Assembly: GCA_965204715.1 (NCBI GenBank)
Contig: OZ242009.1
Span: 4,246,512 to 4,310,511 of the forward strand
Length of the DNA stretch: 64,000 bases
Source: CATOSP01 sp965204715
GTDB lineage: Bacteria > Chloroflexota > Dehalococcoidia > Lucifugimonadales > UBA3495
Reading direction: 5' to 3'
The notes under the pieces are model-generated. The model was not told the origin of the DNA and searched no databases. It was given only the letters and a program-made list of their open reading frames with translations. Shown piece after piece: positions 40,567-49,095 of the stretch. The translations under genes were made by a program, and so were the position numbers. Position 1 is the stretch's first letter, and each line of letters starts with the position of its first letter.

Positions 40567-41559
40567 ATGGCACAGAACATGGAATACGTTGAACTGGGAC
40601 GGACGGGGCTTCGGGTATCCAGGGCCGGGTTCGGCGGGGGCGGAATCGGCCAGGTCTGGGGACCTACTACTCAGGACGAATCGGTGAGGGCTGTCCACCG
40701 CGCCCTGGAGCTGGGCATCAACTTCTTCGATGTTGCCCCAGGTTACGGGGACGGCAAGGCAGAGGAAGCCCTGGGCATCGCCCTCCAAGGTCATAGGGAC
40801 GAAGCCGTTGTCGCAACCAAGGTACGCATCAGGGCGGATGAGATGTCCGATGTGTCTGGCGCGGTGGCCCGGTCAGTGGACAACAGCCTGCGGCGGTTAC
40901 GCATGGACTCGGTGGACGTGCTCCACGTCCATAACCGTTTCACGGAACGCCGCGGGGAAGTCCCCGACTCCCTCTCCACCAATGATGCATTGGGGCCGGT
41001 GCTGGAGGCTTACCGTCGGATGCAAGAGGCTGGCAAGACCAAGTTCATCGGCGTGTCGGCGATGGACCACCATGTCCCCACCATGCGGCGCATCCTCAAC
41101 AGCGGCGAGTATGATACCGTGCTGGCCTACTACAACCTGCTGAACCAGACTGCGCAGGAACCGCCGCCGCCCGGCGTGGACATCTTCGACAATGGCCAGA
41201 TCATCCCCTTGGCCAAGTCTCGGAACATGGGCGTCATCGGCATACGCTCCCATGCCGCCGGGGCGTTGACCCCCGAAGTGGACCGGGAAGTCCCGCCGGG
41301 AACCCTTCTCGCCTACGACCTCGCCAGCGCCGGGAAGCTGGGCTTTCTGACTGAAGGCCCGATAGCCACCTTGTCACAGTCGGCGATGGTCTTTTGCCTG
41401 ATGAACCGGGACATTCATACCACGGTGCCCGGTGTGAAGAACGTGGCGGAAACCGAGGAAATCGCCGCCTGCGCCGACCTTCCGCCCATCCCGCCGGAGC
41501 ACCTTGAGAAGCTGCGCAATCTATACATCAAGGGGTTCCGGAAGGGGTTCCGGGACTGA
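40567..41559 (+). CDS. Aldo/keto reductase
   Basis: This 330-residue protein is taken from ATG 40567; ATG 40579 is possible. It has the TIM-barrel AKR pattern GLRVSRAGFGGGGIGQVWG, INFFDVAPGYGDGKAEEALG (Asp and Tyr of the tetrad), ATKVRI (Lys), DVLHVHNRF (His) and a C-terminal NADPH site TTVPGVKNVAETEEI. It resembles the AKR11-14 or D-threo-aldose dehydrogenase type. It sits 46 bases after the VOC gene and converges on the LLM oxidoreductase. Confidence 0.9.
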   Translation: MAQNMEYVELGRTGLRVSRAGFGGGGIGQVWGPTTQDESVRAVHRALELGINFFDVAPGYGDGKAEEALGIALQGHRDEAVVATKVRIRADEMSDVSGAVARSVDNSLRRLRMDSVDVLHVHNRFTERRGEVPDSLSTNDALGPVLEAYRRMQEAGKTKFIGVSAMDHHVPTMRRILNSGEYDTVLAYYNLLNQTAQEPPPPGVDIFDNGQIIPLAKSRNMGVIGIRSHAAGALTPEVDREVPPGTLLAYDLASAGKLGFLTEGPIATLSQSAMVFCLMNRDIHTTVPGVKNVAETEEIAACADLPPIPPEHLEKLRNLYIKGFRKGFRD

Positions 41560-41583
41560 CAGGTCTGTACAAGTCCTCCCGGT

Positions 41584-42537
41584 CTATACCTTCGGCCAGA
41601 CCTCTTCGGCAAAGCGTTCCATGCGGCCCAACATCACGTCCAGATCGTCGGTCTGACGCAAAAAGTCCAGGACCAGCGAGCCTACGCCCATCTCCTCGTA
41701 GCGCTTGATGTCACCGGCGATCTGTTCAGCGTTGCCGACGAATGGGGGGCGGTCATCACCTGATGCGGCGCCGTTAAGCTCGAACTGGTGGGTGCGGTAG
41801 ATGACCTCAATTTCCGAGGGGTCGCGGTCGATGCGGCGGGCGTAGCGGGCGAGCCTGTCCAGACCTTCGGCAAGCTGTTCCGTCGTTCCCATCGGGAACA
41901 CCGGGTTGGACCCCAGCGGGTACCATCCGTTGGCAAGCTCCGCAGTGCGGCGCATTGCCGGGCGGCTCTCCCCGCCGACCCAGATGGGCGGGTGGGGCTT
42001 CTGGACCGGCTTGGGCAGGAAGCTGATGTCGTCGAAGCTGACGTACTTCCCCTGGAAGTGGGGATCATCACTGGTCCAGAGCTCCTTGAACGCCCGGATG
42101 TATTCGTCAGTGACCGCGCCGCGCTCTTCAAAGGGCGGCAGGCCCAGGGCCTCGAACTCTTCGCGCATCCAGCCGACGCCCACGCCAACCACCAAGCGGC
42201 CCTGGGAAAGCACATCCAGGGTAGCAAGGGCCTTGGCTGCCACCAGCGGATTACGGTGGGGAACGATGATGACGCTGGTCACCAGGCGGATCCTGCTGGT
42301 CTGTCCTGCGAGGAACGCCAGCAGGGTCAACTGCTCCATCGACTCCCCGGATGCCGAACCTGGAAACTCCCCTCCTTCGGTGTAGGGGTAGCGCGAGGCG
42401 ATGTTCCTGGGCACGAGGATATGGTCGCCAGTGAGCAATGCGTCGTAACCCAGTTCCTCACCCTTCCTGGCAATGAGGCCGAGTCTTTCGGGGGTGGCCA
42501 GGGGTCCTCTTCCGGGCAGCGTGAACCCGTATTTCAT
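41584..42537 (-). CDS. LLM-class F420-dependent oxidoreductase
   Basis: This 317-residue protein has the luciferase-like TIM-barrel pattern ELGYDALLTGDHILVPRN, RIRLVTSVIIVPHRNPLVAA, GRLVVGVGVGWMREEFEALG and IWVGGESRPAMRRTAELANG, typical of the F420-dependent LLM branch. It uses a deazaflavin to reduce or oxidise small organic molecules; expansion of this family is known in SAR202-type Chloroflexota. It starts in a 4-base overlap (ATGA) with the TPR gene upstream. Confidence 0.9.
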   Translation of the reverse strand: MKYGFTLPGRGPLATPERLGLIARKGEELGYDALLTGDHILVPRNIASRYPYTEGGEFPGSASGESMEQLTLLAFLAGQTSRIRLVTSVIIVPHRNPLVAAKALATLDVLSQGRLVVGVGVGWMREEFEALGLPPFEERGAVTDEYIRAFKELWTSDDPHFQGKYVSFDDISFLPKPVQKPHPPIWVGGESRPAMRRTAELANGWYPLGSNPVFPMGTTEQLAEGLDRLARYARRIDRDPSEIEVIYRTHQFELNGAASGDDRPPFVGNAEQIAGDIKRYEEMGVGSLVLDFLRQTDDLDVMLGRMERFAEEVWPKV

Positions 42538-43151
42538 CGTTCCTGCTCCTTGTCGGCGGATGGCCGGGGGTTGTCCATAGCCCCGAGTGCCGACCCGAGA
42601 CGGACGCGGCTCAGCTCGGTGCGGGGGTGAAGATCACCCAGCACTTCTTCCCTGGCTTCCAGGGTCTGCCGGTGCAACTCGGCGGCCTCTTCGTAGCGGC
42701 CCAGGCAGGCGTAGGTGTTGGCCAGGCTGCCCAGGCTGCGCAGAGTATCGGGGTGCTCCGGGCCGAGGACCTGAGAACGCTGCCGCAGGATGTCCTGGAA
42801 CTGTTGAGCGGCCTCTTCGTATCTTCCGGCAGCATAATAGGTGTTGGCCAACCTGCTCCGGCTGCGCAGCGTCATGGGGGCATCGGGGCCGATGGTTTCC
42901 AAGTGGGCGTCCAAGGTGCCGCGGTAAAGGTCAATGGCCTCGTCGAACCGCCCGCAGGCGCGGAGGGAACGGGCCAACCTGTTGCGGGCTTCCAGTGTCT
43001 CGGGGTGAACTTCCCCGTGTTCCCGGACACGGTGGCCCAACGCCTGCCGCAGCAACGCCACCGCATCCATGAACCTACCGGCGTCATGGAGCTTGGCCGC
43101 TTCCGATTCCATCCGGAAAAGGGACTCTGACATCGGTCCTTGAGGCTCCAT
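42534..43151 (-). CDS. Tetratricopeptide-repeat protein
   Basis: This 205-residue protein has about four kinesin-light-chain-like TPR units spaced 42 residues apart (GRFMDAVALLRQAL, GRFDEAIDLYRGTL, GRYEEAAQQFQDIL, GRYEEAAELHRQTL), each followed by HPETLEARNRLA-like second helices. It is a cytoplasmic scaffold with no signal peptide. Its stop overlaps the LLM oxidoreductase start, so the two are coexpressed. Confidence 0.9.
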   Translation of the reverse strand: MEPQGPMSESLFRMESEAAKLHDAGRFMDAVALLRQALGHRVREHGEVHPETLEARNRLARSLRACGRFDEAIDLYRGTLDAHLETIGPDAPMTLRSRSRLANTYYAAGRYEEAAQQFQDILRQRSQVLGPEHPDTLRSLGSLANTYACLGRYEEAAELHRQTLEAREEVLGDLHPRTELSRVRLGSALGAMDNPRPSADKEQER

Positions 43152-43162
43152 TGCGGCCCCGG

Positions 43163-43531
43163 TTAGTCTGCCAGAGGCACTATGATGAAGAACCTGGGTT
43201 GGTCGCCGACGACTCTGGTGAAATGGCCTGTGCCGGTCAGGTCTTCGGCCAACAGCACTGTACCTGGGCCGCCGTGCTTGACCGTGCCGTCGGGAGTGCC
43301 GATCTCGATCTCGCCGGTCAGGGTGATGCTGTACTGGCGGCGCGGGGCCGTGTGGAAATCGAGAAAGTAGCCCGGCTGGTATTCCCGGAAAGTGATGCCC
43401 GGCGTGTTGATCACCGCGGTGGACATGCCATGAGCGCCCTCGGTATCAACAAAGGGCTGCATCTCGAAGTCCAACTCTTCTATGTGAGACTGGCCGTCGT
43501 TGCCGGTGTAGACCCGCAGAAAGCTAGGCAT
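43163..43531 (-). CDS. Cupin-domain protein
   Basis: This 122-residue protein starts at ATG 43531 after GGAGGGG. The single cupin barrel shows FREYQPGYFLDFHTAPRRQY (motif 1) and GPGTVLLAEDLTGTGHFTRV (motif 2), with metal-ligand His residues in FH and GH. It could be a small dioxygenase, isomerase or sensor. It precedes the TPR gene by 11 bases on the same strand. A 13-base tandem repeat (TCGATAGCGGCAA, 43738-43764) lies in the 251-base gap upstream, which is otherwise empty. Confidence 0.82.
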   Translation of the reverse strand: MPSFLRVYTGNDGQSHIEELDFEMQPFVDTEGAHGMSTAVINTPGITFREYQPGYFLDFHTAPRRQYSITLTGEIEIGTPDGTVKHGGPGTVLLAEDLTGTGHFTRVVGDQPRFFIIVPLAD

Positions 43532-43782
43532 ATTCCCCTCCAATGACGCGGCGCGCGCCTGCGGACGAACGCGCACGGGACTGGTCTAATGGTACAGGAA
43601 TTCGGAAGAGCGTCAAGGCAATTGGTCAGTCCCGGCTTGAGGAACGTTCCCGCCTCAGTGGATACCAGCTTTCGCGGGTATGACGGCGCTGTGCTTAACG
43701 AGGGTTCCAAATCGAGCATGAACTGCAACGATACTATTCGATAGCGGCAAGTCGATAGCGGCAACGCATCTCGCATCCTTCG

Positions 43783-44670
43783 CTACGACCCCGGCGGCGG
43801 GAGGGTAGGGTAGGACTGGGAGGTGGGAAATGGGTGGCCGGGGTCTACACGCCGCATCAGGTAGGCTTCGGAGTCCATGATATCGTCAACCCTTGCAGGG
43901 AATTGCTCGAAGGGGTCGGCGAAGGCGCGAATGAGGCGGCCAGACAGGCTTCCGCAATCGTCGCTGCCCAGAAACACGGCCAACTCCGCCGCCCGTTCGA
44001 TGGAGGCCCCCTGGCCCGACGTTACCTGCACGCCCCGCTCGTAGGTGGCGGTGTCGCCTATGGCAAGAGCCAGGTCGCGGGTCTCTTCCCACATGCGGGT
44101 GTGGATGGAGCCGGGGCTGATGGCGTTGACGGTAATCGGTGTGCCCGCAAGCTCAAGGGCAAGGTTCTCGGTCAGATTGACGATTCCCGTCTTGGCCGCA
44201 TCGTATGAGGACATGTTGGGCCCGCCGACTCCTGACATATTCACGATGCGCCCGGAGTCCTGATTGAGCATCACAGGCACGACGGCGCGGCAGCCGTAGA
44301 ACACGCCCATGAGATGCACTGAGATGGTGCGGGCCCAGTCTTCCGGATCGTTGTCCCACAGTTTGCCCACAGGACCGATGTTCCCGGCGTTATTGACCAT
44401 CACGTCGATGCGCCCGTAGCGGTCGAGAGTGCAGGCAACCGCCTCATCGATCTGCCCCCTGGAGGTTACGTCGGTTATCGCGGTGAGAACGTCGCTGCCG
44501 TAGTTCCCTGCGATGTCGCGGGCTGTCTCATCCAGCTCCGCAGCCGTTCGCGCCGCCAAAGTTAACCTTGCCCCCTCTGCAGCATACGCCTTGGCAATTG
44601 CTCTTCCGATACCCCGGCCCCCGCCAGTGATCAGGGCCACCAACCCATCCAGTCTCTTACTTTGTGCCAT
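43783..44670 (-). CDS. Short-chain dehydrogenase/reductase
   Basis: This 295-residue protein starts at ATG 44670 after GGGAGA. It has the cofactor motif TGGGRGIGRAI, AARTAAEL (NADP-type arginine), NNAG, catalytic Ser in NMSGVGG and Tyr/Lys in YDAAKTG. The C-terminus is about 40 residues longer than usual and proline rich (HPFPTSQSYPTLPPPGS). The substrate is unknown. It lies 34 bases before the squalene/phytoene synthase gene in the leftward series. Confidence 0.9.
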   Translation of the reverse strand: MAQSKRLDGLVALITGGGRGIGRAIAKAYAAEGARLTLAARTAAELDETARDIAGNYGSDVLTAITDVTSRGQIDEAVACTLDRYGRIDVMVNNAGNIGPVGKLWDNDPEDWARTISVHLMGVFYGCRAVVPVMLNQDSGRIVNMSGVGGPNMSSYDAAKTGIVNLTENLALELAGTPITVNAISPGSIHTRMWEETRDLALAIGDTATYERGVQVTSGQGASIERAAELAVFLGSDDCGSLSGRLIRAFADPFEQFPARVDDIMDSEAYLMRRVDPGHPFPTSQSYPTLPPPGS

Positions 44671-44704
44671 TAGCCAATCTCCCGACGAGTTTCGCAATAT
44701 GCGA

Positions 44705-45820
44705 TTATACCGCCCCCCAATCCGGCGCGTTCTCCCGTGCTGGCATAGACGCCTCCACTTTCTGTCTAAGCCCGCCGATCCAACGCTTTAGCAGGGTGTC
44801 AGAGGCCGCGCTGGGCCACGACCTGGCCATCATGCGGTATACCCAACCCCGGTTGATGCGAGAGGGCCTATCCGGGTCGAGCCATCCGTCGTTTCTTGCC
44901 ATCCGGGCCAGCGTCGCAAGCCCGATCAAGACCGGCCACAGGGCGGCCAGTCTGATACGAAGGCAACGTCCGGGAATGGTCAGCACGTACTCCTCGGCGG
45001 CGGTGAAGTGTTCCAGGGCTTTCTCTATCCCGGTATACAGTACCGGCCGAGCTGCGTTGGTATTTGACGGTTTCAGCAGACAATGGGGGGACAGTCCGGC
45101 GGCGGACAACCAGCTTTCGGGCAGGTAGCATCTGCCGAGGCGGAGGTCCTTGGGAACGTCGCGCAAGACGTTGGTCAGTTGCAACGCCTTGCCGAATCGG
45201 ACACCCTTTTCGCTCATGTCATTGGCGTCCCACTCGCCCAGTGCAGGGGCGTGGGCCATCGATATCCTTGTCCAGAACTCTCCCACGCAACCGGCCACCA
45301 TGTAAGTATAGGAGTCCAGAGCGGCATAGTCCTGGAGGGCGGCTATCCGGCCTGCATCCTCAGAGGGGAAGGTCTTCAGGTCGAATTCCATACCACGGGT
45401 GAGGGTTGTTACCACTTCACGCACCATAGTCCGGTCAGGCTCCGGGGCGCTTTCGAGCATGGCGAACGCCTGGGGCATCGAGGCCAGTAACTCCCGCTCC
45501 GGCTGTCCCGGCAAGGAAGGCGCATTCTGTCCGGCAAACTCCGTTTCGATGGACCGGAGGACTTCAACATCGCCGGGTCCCTCGATTTGTTCCCGGAATT
45601 TCAGGAGGTAGGCCAACCTCAGGTCTGGGGCTACCAGCTTACTGTCGGCAATGGTATCGGCGGCCCGGGCCAGAAGGTATGCCAAGCCTACCGGCTCGCG
45701 CAAACCGCGAGGGAGCACCCGCAGGGTGAGGTAGAAGCTGCGGGATACCCCCTGCAGCAACTCTCCCAGCAGTCGTCGTTCATCCGCGACTGTAGGCGGA
45801 ACAGCGGGCCTCCGCGCCAC
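44705..45820 (-). CDS. Squalene/phytoene synthase family protein
   Basis: This 371-residue protein starts at GTG 45820, four bases after the thiI stop. The first Asp-rich motif is ARAADTIAD (DxxxD) and the second is NVLRDVPKDLRLGRCYLP, with YTYMVAGCVGEF between them, in all-helical isoprenoid synthase order. It condenses two prenyl diphosphates head to head to squalene or phytoene. Long spacing and the RCYLPESW ending lean to squalene synthase. No squalene-hopene cyclase or desaturase is in the window. Confidence 0.88.
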   Translation of the reverse strand: MARRPAVPPTVADERRLLGELLQGVSRSFYLTLRVLPRGLREPVGLAYLLARAADTIADSKLVAPDLRLAYLLKFREQIEGPGDVEVLRSIETEFAGQNAPSLPGQPERELLASMPQAFAMLESAPEPDRTMVREVVTTLTRGMEFDLKTFPSEDAGRIAALQDYAALDSYTYMVAGCVGEFWTRISMAHAPALGEWDANDMSEKGVRFGKALQLTNVLRDVPKDLRLGRCYLPESWLSAAGLSPHCLLKPSNTNAARPVLYTGIEKALEHFTAAEEYVLTIPGRCLRIRLAALWPVLIGLATLARMARNDGWLDPDRPSRINRGWVYRMMARSWPSAASDTLLKRWIGGLRQKVEASMPARENAPDWGAV

Positions 45821-45824
45821 GGGT

Positions 45825-47009
45825 CTAACGGGCGGCAAGTTCCACTGCCGCAGGCCGGAGCAGCCTGGACTGGGTGTTGTCCACCGCCTGTTGGACCAGT
45901 TCATCCATCGGGAGAGCCGATTCGAGCCTCTCGACTGTCTCCAGTTTGGCGCGGGTCTCCGGGTGACGCGGCACGAACAGGGAGCAACAGTCCTGGTCCG
46001 GCAAGATGGAGATGGGGTAGGTGCCCATTTCGCGTGCCTTGGTTATGATCTCTTCCTTGTTGGTCCCGATAAGAGGGCGAAGGACGGGCATGTTGGCTAC
46101 TGCGTCAATCGCGGCCATGTTGTCCAGCGTCTGAGAACTTACCTGTCCGCAGCTCTCCCCGGTAATTATGGCCTTCGCCCCACGGCTGCGGGCCAGGGCC
46201 TCGGTGACGCGCATCATAAAGCGGCGATACAGTATGACCCGGTAGGCTGGGGGAGTCTCCAGTATGATCCGCCTTTGAGCTTCCCCCATAGGGACCAGTG
46301 AAAGCTGGGAGCCGTACTGGTGCCGGGTGAGCAATTGCACCAATTCCTCCGCTTTCTCGATGGAACTGCGGTCTACCAACGGGTAGCTATGGAAATGGAC
46401 GAAGTGGACCCGGCAGCCCCGCTTCATCATGTGCCAGGCCGCCACGGGAGAGTCGATGCCGCCGGAGAGCATGGCCGAAACCAAGCCACTGACGCCGACG
46501 GGCAGACCGCCGTGGCCCCGGACCTCGTCGAAGTAGACCAGTATCTCTCCGGGAACTACCTCCAGGAATATCTGGACCTCTGGACGAGTCAAGTCAACCC
46601 TTGCGCCGGTCAGGTCCTTAACGAACTGGCCCACATCACGGTTTATGGACTCCGACTTGACGGGGAACCGCTTGTCGGCGCGGTTGGCCGTGATGCGGAA
46701 GGAATCGAACTCGCGTCCCTCCAACCAGGATGCCAGCATCTCCTTGACCTTATCCAGGTCCGTGGGAGCGGAATAGGTCTTGTAAAACTTGGCCACTCCG
46801 AAGCAGTCCCTGACCTGTTGCTTGACCAGCGTCCAGGCGTCCTCGTCCTCAAGAGTCAGACCGACCATCATCTGCCCCTGCCATACACTGGACACTCCTG
46901 CCCCGCGGGTGGCCGTTCGCAGGTTATCCACCAACCGGCGCATGAACCACGGGCGGTTCTTGCCCTTGAGGGCCAGCTCGTGGGTCTTGACGATGACGTG
47001 AGTCTTCAT
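45825..47009 (-). CDS. thiI: tRNA 4-thiouridine synthase
   Basis: This 394-residue protein has an N-terminal ferredoxin-like and THUMP region (residues 1-165), then the PP-loop SGGIDSPVAAWHMMKRG, VHFHSYP and the ITGESCGQVSSQTLDNM segment of the AANH domain, matching ThiI. It adenylates U8 of tRNA and passes sulfur to it. There is no C-terminal rhodanese domain, as in many bacteria, so the sulfur may come from a separate carrier. A CC pair in DQDCCSLF may act in transfer. Confidence 0.95.
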   Translation of the reverse strand: MKTHVIVKTHELALKGKNRPWFMRRLVDNLRTATRGAGVSSVWQGQMMVGLTLEDEDAWTLVKQQVRDCFGVAKFYKTYSAPTDLDKVKEMLASWLEGREFDSFRITANRADKRFPVKSESINRDVGQFVKDLTGARVDLTRPEVQIFLEVVPGEILVYFDEVRGHGGLPVGVSGLVSAMLSGGIDSPVAAWHMMKRGCRVHFVHFHSYPLVDRSSIEKAEELVQLLTRHQYGSQLSLVPMGEAQRRIILETPPAYRVILYRRFMMRVTEALARSRGAKAIITGESCGQVSSQTLDNMAAIDAVANMPVLRPLIGTNKEEIITKAREMGTYPISILPDQDCCSLFVPRHPETRAKLETVERLESALPMDELVQQAVDNTQSRLLRPAAVELAAR

Positions 47010-47159
47010 ATAGGCAATGCACGGTTTCTCTACAGGCGGATACCGTCCGCAACCGGACAGGGACGTCGAGGCCGGGGGAGGGAAGCCGTTCCAACCCTAT
47101 TCTACAGCAAATCGGGGGCGGGCGAACGGGGGCGGGACGATTGGGCGATTGAAGGACGC

Positions 47160-48515
47160 TCAGGCGAACATATCTTCCTTGATGTCCATTACTTCCTGGC
47201 GCAGTTGCATGTCTTCGTTGATCTCCCCGTTTATCTTGCCTGCGCCGTGGATGATGGTGGAATGGTCCCTGCCTCCGAGGAAACGCCCCACCTGCGTCGG
47301 GGTCATGTTGAGCTCGTATATGAGCATGTACATCGCCACCTGGCGCGCCCGGGAGACTTTCTTGGTGCGGCCCCTGGCAATCAGGGATTCCGCTTCCAAG
47401 CCGTAATGCCCGGCGACCGCCTCCAGGATTTCGCGGGGGTCTATTGACTGGCGCGTGTCATCCGGCGTCGAGTCATCCAAGATCCGGGCGGCCGACTGCA
47501 CGGTGATCGGTACATTCATCAACTGGGACTCGGCGATCATCCGGTTCAGGCTTCCTTCCAGATCACGGACGCTGCGGCGCACCCGCTTGGCGATTAGCTC
47601 GAGGACGGTGTCGGCAACCTGCACACCCAGATGTTCCGACTTGGACGCCAGTATGGCCATACGGGTCTCGAGGTCGGGGATCTGGATATCCGCCGTCAGA
47701 CCCCACTGGAATCGAGAGCGGAGCCTGTCTTCCAGGCGGGTCAGGCCGTGGGGCGGCCTGTCGGAACTGATAACCACCTGGTTTCCGGAAGTGTGGAGGT
47801 CGTTGAAGGTGTGGAAGAAGCTCTCGTGGGTCTGCTCTTTGCCGCTGAGAAACTGCACGTCATCTACCAGGAGGACTTCCAGGCTGCGGTATCTGTGGCG
47901 GAAATCTTCGGTCGTGCGCGTACCGATTGACGTGATGAATTCGTTGGTGAACTGCTCGGAGGTCACGTACCGGGTGGACTTGCCCCGGCTGGCGCAGGCG
48001 TGGCCGATGGCCTGGAGCAGGTGAGTCTTGCCGAGACCAACACCGGAGTAGAGGAACAGTGGATTGTAGGCTTCTCCAGGAGCGTCGGCGACGGCCCTGG
48101 CCGCGTTGTAGGCGAACTGGTTGGAGGACCCAATCACGAAGGAGTCGAAAGTATACCGACGGTTCAAGTTAGAGCTTGTAGCGTATTCCCCCGGTCTTGA
48201 GCCGAGCGCCTCCGTGGGCTGGTCTTGCCATCCTTCCCCTTCGTCATCGTTCACGCCAGCGCCGCCCAAGACCTGAAACCGGACCTCGAGGGGCATCCGG
48301 GTCACTTTCTGGACTATTGTCTGAATGGCATGGTACATGCGTCGTTCCAGCCATTCCACCGCGAAGGGGGTGGGTGCACCTACAACGAAAACCTCCTCAT
48401 CGTATCTTACTCCCGTTGTACGCTTGAGCCAGGTCTCGAACATGGGCTTGGGGACCTGCAATTGCAGTTCCCCAAGTACAGCCTTCCAGACCTCCCTGGT
48501 CTGCATTTCGGACAT
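47160..48515 (-). CDS. dnaA: Chromosomal replication initiator DnaA
   Basis: This protein of about 451 residues has domain I (VWKAVLGELQLQVPKPMFET), a short domain II, the AAA+ Walker A GVGLGKTHLL, Walker B LLVDDVQFLSG, and domain IV with GRDHSTIIHGAGKI that binds DnaA boxes. It opens the origin for replication. GTG 48521 and ATG 48515 are both possible starts after GGGGG. No dnaN is adjacent, and I find no DnaA-box cluster in the flanks, so oriC need not be here. The mRNA appears to have a 290-base structured leader. Confidence 0.97.
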   Translation of the reverse strand: MSEMQTREVWKAVLGELQLQVPKPMFETWLKRTTGVRYDEEVFVVGAPTPFAVEWLERRMYHAIQTIVQKVTRMPLEVRFQVLGGAGVNDDEGEGWQDQPTEALGSRPGEYATSSNLNRRYTFDSFVIGSSNQFAYNAARAVADAPGEAYNPLFLYSGVGLGKTHLLQAIGHACASRGKSTRYVTSEQFTNEFITSIGTRTTEDFRHRYRSLEVLLVDDVQFLSGKEQTHESFFHTFNDLHTSGNQVVISSDRPPHGLTRLEDRLRSRFQWGLTADIQIPDLETRMAILASKSEHLGVQVADTVLELIAKRVRRSVRDLEGSLNRMIAESQLMNVPITVQSAARILDDSTPDDTRQSIDPREILEAVAGHYGLEAESLIARGRTKKVSRARQVAMYMLIYELNMTPTQVGRFLGGRDHSTIIHGAGKINGEINEDMQLRQEVMDIKEDMFA

Positions 48516-48542
48516 GTCCACGCAACCCCCGATGGAACAACC

Positions 48543-48763
48543 GAGTGCCTCTCCCCAGCGCTGGACTGTGCAAGGCGGACCACTCGAACATGCCGATCAT
48601 GGAAACTCCGAAAGGATGGTAAAGCTCCGGCAAGAGCGAAGTCGAACCCGGAAACAGCCATGATCGCGGAACGTCAGTCCGCCTGAACAGCCACGGAGTA
48701 GAGCCGCAAGACCAAGGCACAGTCCAAGTGAAAGAGGACCTCCCCGGAGTCCCGGGCACACTC
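48543..48763 (-). ncRNA. Candidate structured RNA in the dnaA leader
   Basis: Nested long-range pairings are perfect: TGGACTGTGC (48562-48571) with GCACAGTCCA (48717-48726), AGGCGGAC (48573-48580) with GTCCGCCT (48677-48684), and CGATCATGG (48594-48602) with CCATGATCG (48658-48666). CCTCT/AGAGG (48549-48553, 48733-48737) and GAGTGCC with a 2-base-bulged partner (48755-48763) extend the rod. A minus-strand promoter lies 45 bases upstream, so dnaA mRNA or a separate RNA would contain it. I find no RNase P, tmRNA, SRP or riboswitch core. It may be a dnaA leader regulator or a 6S-like rod. Confidence 0.5.
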
Positions 48764-48807
48764 CCTGCGCCACGAACCAGCCCTCCACCGCAACGCTTTG
48801 GATGTAG

Positions 48808-48837
48808 AGATTAGAGAGGATTCCGAGGATATGTCAA
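48808..48837 (-). promoter_or_regulatory. Promoter reading toward dnaA
   Basis: On the minus strand TTGACA (48837-48832) and TAATCT (48813-48808) are 18 bases apart. Transcription would begin near 48800, giving a leader of about 285 bases before dnaA. Confidence 0.5.
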
Positions 48838-49034
48838 TGCGGAACCCTACGGGATTTTAGCGACTTTTCGCCGCCGGAACAGGGATTGGTATCTGGCCCG
48901 GCCGGAGCGGGCCGCGGAGATGGGATGGCATCTCCTTGGACGGCTCCAGGACGGTCCACTTGCCGATTCGGGTATCGACCAGACCCCACTCGACACCGGG
49001 GTATCAGCGGCCTGCACGAATGGTTCGAGCCTGT

Positions 49035-49063
49035 TTGCGGCCCCTCCTACTGCCGTATATAAT
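49035..49063 (+). promoter_or_regulatory. Promoter of the 2-oxoacid dehydrogenase operon
   Basis: TTGCGG and a perfect TATAAT are separated by 17 bases. The start point would lie about 25 bases before the ATG at 49096, with GAGAGG as ribosome site. Confidence 0.65.
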
Positions 49064-49095
49064 GCCCCTACCGTCGGCAAGTCGAGAGGTTAACG

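Noticed and set aside
43738..43764. Tandem TCGATAGCGGCAA repeat
   Set aside because: There are only two copies in a short gap with no promoter or gene context, so it is not treated as an operator.
46924..46932. DnaA-box-like TTATCCACC near dnaA
   Set aside because: It is a single one-mismatch box inside thiI. The gaps on both sides of dnaA hold no TTATNCACA cluster or A/T-rich unwinding element, so I do not call an origin.
48543..48763. RNase P RNA, tmRNA or SRP RNA for the dnaA-leader rod
   Set aside because: The conserved cores (GAGGAAAGTCC, the tmRNA tRNA-like ends, the GGTCAGGTCCGGAAGGAAGC loop) are absent on both strands.
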